Below are positions 8,827 to 16,729 of a DNA stretch of 64,000 bases, piece by piece; within the stretch, counting starts at the first letter, position 1; each line of letters begins with the position of its first letter. The position numbers and the translations under genes were made by a program. Location of the stretch: assembly GCA_964529795.1 (NCBI GenBank), contig CAZGXM010000001.1:40066-104065 (forward strand). Reading direction: 5' to 3'. The notes beneath the pieces were generated by a model. The model worked only from the letters and a program-made list of their open reading frames with translations, did no database searches and was not told where the DNA came from. Origin of the DNA: CAZGXM01 sp964529795 (lineage in GTDB: Bacteria > Bacillota > JADQBR01).

Positions 8827-9144
8827 TTAAATTAGATAGTTCAACACTACAAAGGATAGCATTCCCGCTACCAGTGTGAATAACATGCTGCGGGTATATA
8901 TGGCCACCAGGAAACTGGGCAGGGCCGCCAGCAGTTCCATATTTCTGATACTGAGATTTAACTGCTGCCCGTTCAACAGAATATCCGGCGCCAGCAAAGC
9001 GGCCAGTACCGCCGGGGGTATATAGCCCAACCACTTCAATACCAGGGGCGGGATTTCTTTTTTGCCGAAAGAAACCAAAGGTAACACCCGCGGCAGGTAA
9101 GTGACAACCGCGGCGCCGATGATTACCGTCCAGATATAATCCAT
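8827..9144 (-). CDS. azlD: AzlD-family branched-chain amino acid exporter subunit
   Basis: This 105-residue protein has three or four hydrophobic helices and the AzlD-type TYLPRVLPLVSF motif near residue 17. With AzlC it forms an exporter for branched-chain amino acids or analogues. It overlaps the 3' end of azlC by 22 bases on the same strand, as usual for this pair. The substrate is inferred from the family. Confidence 0.87.
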   Translation of the reverse strand: MDYIWTVIIGAAVVTYLPRVLPLVSFGKKEIPPLVLKWLGYIPPAVLAALLAPDILLNGQQLNLSIRNMELLAALPSFLVAIYTRSMLFTLVAGMLSFVVLNYLI

Positions 9145-9809
9145 TCAACAAACACCCCCACGGTGGCAGCGATAACCGTTGCCAGGATAATATTCCAACT
9201 GCCTGCAAAGAAATGTTTTATCAGCACTGACACAAGCGCTGCAGTAGCCGCTACCAGGACAGCTTCTTTATCTTTTGCCTGCATGACCAACAAGGCGATA
9301 AACATGGCCGGCAGGGCATAGTTCAGACCTAGCTGTTCCGGGTTGGCAATCAGGTTGCCAAAGACGCCGCCTAAAAATCCCGCCAGTGTCCAGGCACTGT
9401 GGGCGGCCAGGTTAAGACCCAGATGGTAGGCCGGTTCCGCCTGATACTCTCGAAAATGGGAGATAGCCACAGCGTATGTTTCGTCGGTAATTTCATAGGA
9501 GATAAATCCCAACAGCGGTACCGGGTAATGCCGCAGGTGCGGGATGAAAGAAGCGCTCATCAGCAGATGGCGCAGGTTGACGAGAAAAACGGTAAAAGTA
9601 ATGGCTGCCGCGGTTGCTGCGGCGCCAATCATTGCCACGGCAATAAACTGAGACGAACCGGCATAGACCAGGGCGGACATCATGGTTGTCTGGTAAAGAG
9701 TAAGGCCCGCCTCCCGGGCCAATACGCCGTAAGCAAAGCCCAACGGCAGGTAACCAAGGACAATGGGCAGGGCCGCCTTAACCCCCTTTAAAAATTCCCG
9801 GTTTGCCAT
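9123..9809 (-). CDS. azlC: AzlC-family branched-chain amino acid exporter, large subunit
   Basis: This 228-residue polytopic membrane protein contains LPIVLGYLPLGFAYGVLA near the N terminus and ALVYAGSSQFIA, both AzlC signatures. The ATG at 9809 follows GGAGAGG at a good distance; an upstream ATG (9833) lacks such a site. It is divergent from the FtsA-like gene and overlaps azlD. A near-consensus sigma-A promoter lies about 30 bases upstream. Confidence 0.9.
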   Translation of the reverse strand: MANREFLKGVKAALPIVLGYLPLGFAYGVLAREAGLTLYQTTMMSALVYAGSSQFIAVAMIGAAATAAAITFTVFLVNLRHLLMSASFIPHLRHYPVPLLGFISYEITDETYAVAISHFREYQAEPAYHLGLNLAAHSAWTLAGFLGGVFGNLIANPEQLGLNYALPAMFIALLVMQAKDKEAVLVAATAALVSVLIKHFFAGSWNIILATVIAATVGVFVEWIISGR

Positions 9810-9838
9810 AAGACCTCTCCTTTCCAACGACAAGGTAA

Positions 9839-9867
9839 ATTATAACAAAAGGTGCAATGAGGGTCAA
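9839..9867 (-). promoter_or_regulatory. Sigma-A promoter for azlCD
   Basis: On the minus strand, TTGACC (9862–9867) and TATAAT (9839–9844) are separated by 17 bases. Transcription would begin near 9832, just ahead of the azlC ribosome site. Confidence 0.8.
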
Positions 9868-9941
9868 TGCAGGAACTATGCAGGAATATGTTGGGAAAAA
9901 GTCGAATATTGTCTCAATCAGTGCTAGCGGGGTGATTTGTC

Positions 9942-11900
9942 TTGGAAAACAAAATTTTTGCACTTGATATCGGTACGCGTACTGTAGTTGGGTTGGTGCT
10001 GGAATTCCACGGGGATAAACCACGGGTGCTGGCGGCAGAAATTCAAGAACACCGTGAGCGTACCATGTTGGACGGGCAGATTCATGATGTCCCCCGGGTC
10101 GCGGGTTTGGTAATCAAAGTAAAAGAAGCCCTGGAAGAAAAAATCGATTTTAAATTATCCAAAGTTGCAGTGGCAGCGGCCGGCCGGGCTTTGAAAACCG
10201 CCAGCGCCTCGGTGACCCGGGGGCACACTGCCTTGAAGGAAATTGATGAAAAGCTGGTCCTTGCCCTGGAGATAGAAGCAGTGCAGGCCGCACAACGAAA
10301 CCTCGCGGATAAGGAACAGCGTTTGGCGGATTATCATTGCGTCGGGTACAGTGTGGCAGGGTACAATCTTGACGGTCAACCGATCGGCAATCTGGTAGGC
10401 CAATTTGGCAGCAGTGTGGGTGTGGAGATTATTGCCACGTTTCTGCCGCGGGTAGTGGTAGACTCCCTGCTCAATGTGGTACAGAGGGCCGGTCTGGAGT
10501 TATCCAGTCTCACTCTCGAGCCTATTGCCGCCCTCAATGTTATCATCCCCGGCAATATGCGCCAGTTAAATATTGCCTTGGTTGACATCGGCGCTGGTAC
10601 TTCCGACATAGCGGTTACCAGCAAGGGGAGGATTATTGGTTATGCCATGGTGCCTGCAGCGGGGGATGAGATCACCGAGGTATTGTGCGAACAATATCTG
10701 TTGGATTTTAATACCGCTGAAAGAGTGAAACGATGCCTGACGGACGAAGCGGGCAGCGTGGAATTTTGCGACGTTGTGGGTGTGGGGCACCAGGTCAGCA
10801 GCAGCGACATCATTGCTGCCATCAAACCCGTGGTGGATGATCTGGCGAAAAAAATTGCCGGCGGCATATTGGAAATCAACAACAAACCCCCTCAGGCCGT
10901 GATCGCCATAGGCGGGGGCAGCCAGACGCCGTTATTGACCAGGGCACTGGCGGAAAAACTTTCTCTGACCAGACAACGGGTTGCGGTCCGGGGGCGGGAA
11001 GCTTTGGAAATAGAAGGGCAGGAAGATGTGCTGACCGGTCCCCAGGCGGTAACACCCATTGGTATTGGCGTTTCCTGGAGACAAAACCGGGCCCTGCAGT
11101 TTTCCGATATCAAAGTAAACGGCAGGCCCGCCCGCCTGATCAGCGCCAACGGTTCCGGGACCGTAGCCGATGCATTGCTGGCAGCCGGGATAAATGCCCG
11201 CCAGTTGTACGGTAAACCGGGTCTGGGCAAGTCCATAACGGTTAACGGGAAAATTCAATTTATCAAGGGCACTTTGGGGCAGCCGGCAGCGATTGCGGTC
11301 AACGGTGAGAAAGCTACCCTGGATACGCAGGTGGGGAGCGGCGATCAAATTAGCATTACCCCCGGTCAAAAAGGAAAAGATGCCCGGCTGACCGTGAAGG
11401 ATTTGCTGGACAGGCAGTTCCTCCCCGGGGAGTATCTGGTAAATGGCAAAAAGCAACTGGTAAGGCCCAGGATTACAGTCAACGGCAGCCAAGTAGATAT
11501 AAGAACGGAGATCCCCGACAAGGCCATGGTTGATGTGGTCTTCCCACAGACGCTGAAGAATTTACTGCAATGGTTGGATATGGCTTACGAGAACAAGCAG
11601 CTGTTGGTAAACGGCAAAGTTGTCTCCGGGGACACACCGGTTAAGTCCGGTGATACCATTGAAATACGTGATGCCCATCCGGAACCGCCGGCGGGCAAAA
11701 AGGTTACGTTAAAAGTAAACGGCAAGGCACTGGCGATAGAAAAAGAGAGTTTAATACTCGCCGATTTATTTAACCATATAAATTTCAACCCTTCTCCGCC
11801 CTCCGCCACCAGTAAATTACGGCTGACGGTCAACGGCAAAAAGGCCCGGTTTATTACCGAGTTGAAAGAAGGAGACGATGTGACCATTCGCTGGGAATAA
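9942..11900 (+). CDS. FtsA/PilM-like actin-fold ATPase with C-terminal tandem beta-grasp repeats
   Basis: Residues 1 to about 375 form an FtsA-type actin fold: phosphate-1 motif LDIGTRTVVG at the N terminus, VDIGAGTSDIAV (about residue 212) and the adenosine motif IGGGSQTPLL (about 324). The last ~270 residues hold eight VNG motifs (for example TVNGKIQ, LVNGKKQ, TVNGKKA), with GSGDQISI, KSGDTIEI and KEGDDVTI closing three units. That pattern (VNG, then a dLL helix, then GDxIxI) resembles tandem ThiS/MoaD-like beta-grasp domains. The start is TTG after GGGGTGA. No ftsZ or pilus genes are nearby. Cell-division or envelope-scaffold function is an inference from the ATPase half; the tail probably binds a partner or the membrane. 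Confidence 0.75.
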   Translation: MENKIFALDIGTRTVVGLVLEFHGDKPRVLAAEIQEHRERTMLDGQIHDVPRVAGLVIKVKEALEEKIDFKLSKVAVAAAGRALKTASASVTRGHTALKEIDEKLVLALEIEAVQAAQRNLADKEQRLADYHCVGYSVAGYNLDGQPIGNLVGQFGSSVGVEIIATFLPRVVVDSLLNVVQRAGLELSSLTLEPIAALNVIIPGNMRQLNIALVDIGAGTSDIAVTSKGRIIGYAMVPAAGDEITEVLCEQYLLDFNTAERVKRCLTDEAGSVEFCDVVGVGHQVSSSDIIAAIKPVVDDLAKKIAGGILEINNKPPQAVIAIGGGSQTPLLTRALAEKLSLTRQRVAVRGREALEIEGQEDVLTGPQAVTPIGIGVSWRQNRALQFSDIKVNGRPARLISANGSGTVADALLAAGINARQLYGKPGLGKSITVNGKIQFIKGTLGQPAAIAVNGEKATLDTQVGSGDQISITPGQKGKDARLTVKDLLDRQFLPGEYLVNGKKQLVRPRITVNGSQVDIRTEIPDKAMVDVVFPQTLKNLLQWLDMAYENKQLLVNGKVVSGDTPVKSGDTIEIRDAHPEPPAGKKVTLKVNGKALAIEKESLILADLFNHINFNPSPPSATSKLRLTVNGKKARFITELKEGDDVTIRWE

Positions 11901-12051
11901 TCGCAATCTTAAACAGGTTCTTGTCAAGGCCAAAATGCCAAAATGAAAATTACTACTTTATTCTTGCAGGAAATTTTTATTTTTTGCAGAAATACGGAAT
12001 ATTACTGGTAAATATGATTGTGAATTTAGTATCATGCAGGGGGTTGGCTAT

Positions 12052-12573
12052 ATGCGCAAGGGAAAACTGATTTTATTGTTATTCATATTGACTGTCTTTG
12101 TCCTGGTCCTTTTCGGCTGTGGCGGGGAAAAACCGCAGGAAGACAGCGAAATTGTCAAGGCATTTAAAAAATTGGACCAGATAGATTTTCGGGCGCAAAA
12201 TATCGTGGCAGACAAGGAAAAATCAGAGCAGCTGGTGAGAGAAGTTTATACCGAACCCCAGTTATCCGAGGCCTTGGAATACCTGCGCCAGATGCGCAAG
12301 GAAAAAGTAAAGCTGGTTCTTTACGAAACCGAGTATAAAGATATTCAGGTGCTGGAAAAGACCGATGCGGAAGCAACATTAAGAGTTCATGCCTTATCCC
12401 GGGGTACTTATTACACCACGGAACTGCCGGAAACAAAGTTGGGGCCGTTAGACCACGAATCAAAGTATGAAGTAACGATGAAAAAGGTGGACGGAAACTG
12501 GAAAATTGCCGGGGTTACTTACTTGCCTCTGGAAAAGCAGACCGCGGAAAAGAGTAAAACAGAGAAAAAGTAA
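12052..12573 (+). CDS. Small lipoprotein of unknown function
   Basis: The 173-residue product has a signal sequence of about 20 hydrophobic residues and a lipobox LFGC (Cys about residue 23), so it should be lipid-anchored on the outer face of the membrane. The mature part (EYLRQMRKEKVKLVLYETEY, then alternating strands ending in VDGNWKIAGVTY) resembles small NTF2-like/DUF4878-type folds. A frame-consistent ATG lies at 12034, but the one at 12052 places the basic MRKGK directly before the hydrophobic core. It precedes a second lipoprotein and a multihaem cytochrome, and may serve their export or assembly. Confidence 0.65.
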   Translation: MRKGKLILLLFILTVFVLVLFGCGGEKPQEDSEIVKAFKKLDQIDFRAQNIVADKEKSEQLVREVYTEPQLSEALEYLRQMRKEKVKLVLYETEYKDIQVLEKTDAEATLRVHALSRGTYYTTELPETKLGPLDHESKYEVTMKKVDGNWKIAGVTYLPLEKQTAEKSKTEKK

Positions 12574-12616
12574 CAGAAAACCGGTAAAGGTTCTTGCCAC
12601 AGAAGGAGTTTTGTAA

Positions 12617-13294
12617 ATGCCCAAAAAGGCCTTAATAATTCTTGCTGTTTTTCTGCTGATCGCAACCGGCTGCAGCAAACGGCCAAACCAGTTTGCTGGC
12701 AGGGATATTTACAATCATCCCAAAGCCGGTTTTTCCATTCAGGTCCCCCGGCGCTGGGAAAAGATCAACGAGGATGATTTCGGCGTGGATTTTGTAGACC
12801 GGCAGGAAGGAATAGCGGCAAATATCCTCCTGGAAGTGGGCGGCCTGAGTTATTTTGATATTGACAGTTTGGGCCGGGAAGTAATCAAATATTTTCAGCA
12901 AAGCAAAAATTTTTCTGACGTAGAGGTTGTAGTCAAGGAAAAAAGCAATGTGGGCAAAAACGCTTACCGGATAATTCTGGAAGGCAATGACAAGGATGGC
13001 AACCGGCTGGCCAGTAAAATTTTTATTTTTGACGTGGATGCAGGCATCCGGTATTATGTTGTCTTTTCCGCAGGGAAAGAGGTTTATTACCGGTATGATT
13101 ATGAATTCGAAGATTTGGCAAGAACATTTATGGTGTTCAAAAAGCCAAAAGAACTATACCAACTGATCCCGGAGTCCAGGATGCCCGCAGACCACCCGGA
13201 CATTGACAGGGACAGGCAGGAAGAAAGTAACGAGAAAAACAAAGAACCGGATCAAGATGGACATTCAGGAAACGCAGGTAAAAATAGAGAATAA
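12617..13294 (+). CDS. Lipoprotein with a PsbP-like domain
   Basis: The 225-residue protein has a signal peptide ending in the lipobox IATGC (Cys about 19). The domain beginning YNHPKAGFSIQVPRRWEK, with alternating strands to about residue 175, looks like the PsbP/DUF1795 fold found in many clostridial lipoproteins. The last ~40 residues are charged and low in complexity (Asp, Arg, Glu, Lys rich), probably unstructured. AGAAGGAG lies eight bases upstream of the ATG. Neighbours are another lipoprotein and a 12-haem cytochrome. No enzymatic motif is visible. Confidence 0.65.
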   Translation: MPKKALIILAVFLLIATGCSKRPNQFAGRDIYNHPKAGFSIQVPRRWEKINEDDFGVDFVDRQEGIAANILLEVGGLSYFDIDSLGREVIKYFQQSKNFSDVEVVVKEKSNVGKNAYRIILEGNDKDGNRLASKIFIFDVDAGIRYYVVFSAGKEVYYRYDYEFEDLARTFMVFKKPKELYQLIPESRMPADHPDIDRDRQEESNEKNKEPDQDGHSGNAGKNRE

Positions 13295-13442
13295 ATAAAA
13301 CGGCGAGCTGCGCTATCTTATTGTTGGCCGGATATTTTTTGCGAAATGTAAATTTTATACAGAGGAAATTTTGTTTTTTCATAGAAATCTTTCGTGAAAC
13401 GGCAAGTTTGTACGCACTAATCCTCAGGCGGGAGAGGGTTGA

Positions 13443-15881
13443 ATGATGAAACCAACGAGATTGATAGGCACATTAATTATGATCCTGGTTGTGACTGTTT
13501 TCACCAGCACTGCCCGGGCGGCCCAGCCGAGATACAGCAGTGTCGGTGAGAATGCGCAGCCGGTGGGCGGTACCGTCTACCAGTATTACTACACATCTAC
13601 ACTGACAGAGGTTTATTCGACCAACGGTTGGGAGTATACCTTTACCGCTGACGGGGTTACCAATTATCCCTATGAACCCTACCTGCCCAATGAGAATTCC
13701 CCGGCAGATTATCGTATTCACTCAAACTACACCAAGGATACCGACGCCTGTGCTTCATGCCATGCCACACACACTGCGGTGGGCAGCGGCCTGCTGCAGT
13801 GGTACAGTACATATGAGACCTGTATGGCCTGCCATGACGGTACCGTCACTACCACGTACAATGTGGTGACCGGGACGCTGCCGGACGGCAGTCTTGCGCC
13901 TGCCGGCATGTTTGGCATGGGAGACGAGGTTTCCCTGTCAACTCACAACGTTACCGGCGCCGTGGACCACAGCGCCGCACCGGGCGGTTCCACGGTTCCT
14001 GAAACGGCTGTTATTGGCGGTGAACAGCAGGTTGTCCGCTGGGGCATCAAATTTGGTTGCGAAAGCTGTCATAACCCCCATGGCCTGGGAGGTAACGCGC
14101 GGCTGTTGAATCCCGACCCCAATGGCGTCCAGGTCGTCAGGCGGGATACGGAATTTACCGGCTATCCCTTAACGGAAATATCCGGCAGCCCGGTTACTTA
14201 TGCAGCGTATCCCAAAGATGCAAACGGTCAACCGGATACAACGCAAATGCCTTACTACATTTTAAAAACCTATCCGTATGACCCTGTCATAGTGGTGGAT
14301 GGTGCCGAGGACCAGGGCGCAACAATTGACAATTCCCCGGGTTATTCCATTATCACTACCGGCAGGACTGTCAAATCCAGCATTTATGCCACTTTCACCC
14401 CGGCCCTGCGGGTGAGAATGAATGTAGACAACTACCTTGATGCAAACGTAACCGACGCTGTTTACGAGCAGGTAGACTATTTGGAAGGTATGAATGATTT
14501 CTGCGGTGCATGTCATACCGATTACAATACCAATTCATCGGAACCAAGCGGTACCTACTCCGAAGCCTACCGCCACCCGGTGGGGCAGTACTACAGTGAC
14601 TGGCAGAGCGCGGAAAATTTGGAGTTCCAGGAAACAGGCATTGTCATGTGTACCACCTGCCATGTGGCCCATGGCACGTCCCAGGACTACTGGTTACGCA
14701 GTTTGGCCAGCGAAGGCTATACCAAGCAAGATGCAGTGGAACTGGTAGGTTCCTCTGCCCTGAAACGAAAGCCCAACATGGCTGTCTGCGTCACCTGCCA
14801 CCAGCCGGGCACCGAAGGATTTGCCCATGAAGACAGTGTTTATGACAGCGTCTATGCCACATACAGCCAGGAAGGTGCCAGTTACATCGGTTCTGACCAG
14901 TGTTTGGACTGCCACCAGAGATATGCTGGGTGGAAACAGACACTTCATTATACTGGCTTGAGTGCTGGGACGGGAGGCATGCTGCCTTCAGCGGGAGAAT
15001 TTGACAGTCACTTCAGTGGTCTTGGTAAAACTACAGCGGACGTAGTATATACTATCGGTAACAAGTGGCGCCAGAATTATTTGGTTTGGGATAGTACAAG
15101 CAGTTACTTGCAGGTATTGCCTGATGATTGGGTTGTCGGTATAACTGCAACTGACCCTGACCAGTGGCCGGCGCAGAACAGTGGCTGGATGTATGGTGAG
15201 GATACCACCAACTGGCAGGAGCGCGCATTTGCGGACATTTGTGCCGGTTGCCATACTACCGGATTTGCTGCCGATACCGGCAGTTGGCAGGAAAATGGCG
15301 TGGCCTGTGAATCCTGCCACGGTCCCGGCAGCAACCACCGGAATACGCCTGTGGACCAGAACATCACCAACCCGGTCAAGCTGAGCATCCTACTGCAAAA
15401 TGATGTCTGCGGTTCATGCCACGCGAGGGGCAGAAACGTGAATTCAACTTATGAAAGCCGGGTATCTGGAAACAATAACAATTACCCGCGTTATGACGCG
15501 CTGGGCTTTAAACCGGGTGTCAGCCTCAGTGTTTACTATGATGTAGTAACAGCAATGGAGGACGGCACGAATACCTACTATTATGCCAGCCAAATTGACA
15601 GTATTAAAGACTCCAAAGCGCCACACCAGCAGTATAATGATTACATTCAAAGCAAACACTTTGAAAAGGGCATTCTCAGCTGTATTTCCTGTCACAGTTC
15701 CCACGGGGTCAATTCCGAGGGTGTGCAGTTGAAACGTACAGCCGGGCAGATTTGCAGCGCCTGCCATGATACGGTGATGGACCTGGACCGGTACATGCCC
15801 AGGGTAACCGATAACGGTATCAAGAATTCCCGGACCCATACGTTTACCACAAAACACCCGGACTCGGGTTTGGTGCAGTAA
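13443..15881 (+). CDS. Secreted 12-haem c-type cytochrome
   Basis: The 812-residue protein starts with a Sec signal peptide, likely cleaved after TARA. It contains twelve CXXCH motifs: CASCH, CMACH, CESCH, CGACH, CTTCH, CVTCH, CLDCH, CAGCH, CESCH, CGSCH, CISCH, CSACH. Stretches between haems, such as YTKDTDACASCHATHTAVG and SSALKRKPNMA, recur nearly unchanged in the larger cytochrome at 24755–27403, so the two are paralogues. There is no C-terminal anchor or S-layer domain. A role in extracellular electron transfer is inferred from haem content and secretion. A tRNA gene follows 65 bases after the stop. Confidence 0.9.
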   Translation: MMKPTRLIGTLIMILVVTVFTSTARAAQPRYSSVGENAQPVGGTVYQYYYTSTLTEVYSTNGWEYTFTADGVTNYPYEPYLPNENSPADYRIHSNYTKDTDACASCHATHTAVGSGLLQWYSTYETCMACHDGTVTTTYNVVTGTLPDGSLAPAGMFGMGDEVSLSTHNVTGAVDHSAAPGGSTVPETAVIGGEQQVVRWGIKFGCESCHNPHGLGGNARLLNPDPNGVQVVRRDTEFTGYPLTEISGSPVTYAAYPKDANGQPDTTQMPYYILKTYPYDPVIVVDGAEDQGATIDNSPGYSIITTGRTVKSSIYATFTPALRVRMNVDNYLDANVTDAVYEQVDYLEGMNDFCGACHTDYNTNSSEPSGTYSEAYRHPVGQYYSDWQSAENLEFQETGIVMCTTCHVAHGTSQDYWLRSLASEGYTKQDAVELVGSSALKRKPNMAVCVTCHQPGTEGFAHEDSVYDSVYATYSQEGASYIGSDQCLDCHQRYAGWKQTLHYTGLSAGTGGMLPSAGEFDSHFSGLGKTTADVVYTIGNKWRQNYLVWDSTSSYLQVLPDDWVVGITATDPDQWPAQNSGWMYGEDTTNWQERAFADICAGCHTTGFAADTGSWQENGVACESCHGPGSNHRNTPVDQNITNPVKLSILLQNDVCGSCHARGRNVNSTYESRVSGNNNNYPRYDALGFKPGVSLSVYYDVVTAMEDGTNTYYYASQIDSIKDSKAPHQQYNDYIQSKHFEKGILSCISCHSSHGVNSEGVQLKRTAGQICSACHDTVMDLDRYMPRVTDNGIKNSRTHTFTTKHPDSGLVQ

Positions 15882-15895
15882 AAAACATTTCCCAC

Positions 15896-15924
15896 TTGAT
15901 TTCACGCTGAATTTTTGGTAAGAT
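15896..15924 (+). promoter_or_regulatory. Promoter for tRNA-Leu
   Basis: TTGATT (15896–15901) and TAAGAT (15919–15924) are 17 bases apart. A start near 15931 would give a short leader before the tRNA. Confidence 0.6.
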
Positions 15925-15946
15925 AAATCTCGTCAATGAAATATGT

Positions 15947-16034
15947 GCGGCAGTGGCGGAATCGGCAGACGCGTAAGATTCAGGATCTTATGGGCGCAAC
16001 GCTCGTGGAGGTTCAAGTCCTCTCTGCCGCACCA
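15947..16034 (+). tRNA. tRNA-Leu (anticodon CAG)
   Basis: Acceptor arms GCGGCAG and CTGCCGC pair fully. The anticodon stem TAAGA/TCTTA encloses loop TTCAGGA, giving anticodon CAG. The long variable arm is typical of class II tRNA-Leu. The T-loop GTTCAAGTCC and an encoded 3' CCA are present. Confidence 0.97.
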
Positions 16035-16040
16035 ACCTGA

Positions 16041-16078
16041 AAAAAAGCTTTCGACAGGTAATTGTCGAAAGCTTTTTT
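16041..16078 (+). terminator. Strong bidirectional terminator after tRNA-Leu
   Basis: Sixteen-base arms (16041–16056 and 16063–16078) are perfectly complementary around GGTAAT, with an A-run on the left and a T-run on the right, so the element works on both strands. It also ends the small minus-strand gene, whose stop codon (16077–16079) lies in its edge. Confidence 0.93.
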
Positions 16079-16202
16079 AGCAAAGCCCGTCAATTAAGGG
16101 GCATTGCTCCTCAAGACAGTTTTCACATTGACTGTAATCCGGTTCTTCAATTTCATTAACTGTTTTCAGCTGACAGGTTCGCTGTTTGTTATCCTTCACC
16201 AT
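16077..16202 (-). CDS. 41-residue cysteine-rich small protein, unknown
   Basis: A short minus-strand frame runs from ATG (16200–16202) to TAA (16077–16079) and encodes 41 residues with five cysteines (positions 10, 26, 29, 35 and 41), including CENC and a C-terminal GLC. GGGAGGTG stands eight to nine bases before the ATG, an excellent ribosome site. A candidate promoter with a palindrome in its spacer lies just upstream, and the bidirectional terminator lies at its end. The complete expression signals argue for a real gene. The acidic body and Cys spacing suggest metal or redox binding. I recognise no family. Confidence 0.65.
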   Translation of the reverse strand: MVKDNKQRTCQLKTVNEIEEPDYSQCENCLEEQCPLIDGLC

Positions 16203-16238
16203 GGTAAGTGGCACCTCCCTTAAAAGTCATTTGCTATT

Positions 16239-16266
16239 ATTATCAAAATATCGCCGATATATGCAA
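16239..16266 (-). promoter_or_regulatory. Candidate promoter with palindromic operator for the 41-residue protein
   Basis: On the minus strand, TTGCAT (16261–16266) and GATAAT (16239–16244) are 16 bases apart. The spacer contains a perfect 6+1+6 palindrome (16248–16260, ATATCG/CGATAT), a likely repressor site given its place between the two hexamers. Confidence 0.4.
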
Positions 16267-16293
16267 AAAACTCCCTGCATGACTGCAAGGAGT
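16264..16293 (-). terminator. Terminator of the tRNA-Pro/tRNA-Gln unit
   Basis: On the minus strand, ACTCCTTGCA pairs with TGCAGGGAGT (one G·T) around GTCA and is followed by a run of six T. It lies directly after tRNA-Gln. Confidence 0.85.
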
Positions 16294-16297
16294 ATCG

Positions 16298-16372
16298 TGG
16301 CTGGGGCGGCAGGATTCGAACCTGCGAATGGCGGATCCAAAGTCCGCTGCCTTACCGCTTGGCTACGCCCCA
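16298..16372 (-). tRNA. tRNA-Gln (anticodon TTG)
   Basis: On the minus strand, acceptor TGGGGCG pairs with CGCCCCA. The anticodon stem GCGGA/TCCGC encloses CTTTGGA, giving anticodon TTG. The T-arm contains GGTTCGAATCC and CCA is encoded. It is the second gene of the tRNA-Pro unit. Confidence 0.95.
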
Positions 16373-16471
16373 TCAACTGTCTTTTGCCTTTATGATTTCA
16401 AAAACCCTGCCAGATTATTATGGTTAAAAAATAGGAATTGTAAAAAAACGTTTTCCCCGGCGTTTAAACAA

Positions 16472-16548
16472 TGGTCGGGGCGGAGGGATTTGAACCCCCG
16501 ACCCCATGGTCCCAAACCATGTGCGCTACCAAACTGCGCCACGCCCCG
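16472..16548 (-). tRNA. tRNA-Pro (anticodon TGG)
   Basis: On the minus strand, acceptor CGGGGCG pairs with CGCCCCG. The anticodon stem CATGG/CCATG encloses TTTGGGA, giving anticodon TGG. T-arm GGTTCAAATCC and an encoded CCA are present. A consensus promoter lies about 20 bases upstream. Confidence 0.96.
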
Positions 16549-16567
16549 AAATCAAGCCGCGTAGGAT

Positions 16568-16596
16568 ATTATAACGAATTATCAAGGGTTAGTCAA
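16568..16596 (-). promoter_or_regulatory. Sigma-A promoter for the tRNA-Pro/tRNA-Gln unit
   Basis: On the minus strand, TTGACT (16591–16596) and TATAAT (16568–16573) are exactly 17 bases apart. The start would be near 16561, 13 bases before tRNA-Pro. Confidence 0.88.
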
Positions 16597-16692
16597 TACG
16601 TCGAAAATGCATGTAACACATGTGTGGTAACATATGCCGGTAACAAGCCGGCAGCATATTTTTGTCAAAGTCTTGAAGAGAAGATAACTGTT

Positions 16693-16725
16693 GAAAAAAA
16701 TCCCCACTTGTATAGCAAGCGGGGA
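16693..16725 (-). terminator. Terminator of the ClC gene
   Basis: On the minus strand, CCCCGCTTG pairs with CAAGTGGGG (one G·T) around CTATA and is followed by ATTTTTTT. It begins five bases after the stop codon of the ClC gene. Confidence 0.85.
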
Positions 16726-16729
16726 AAAA

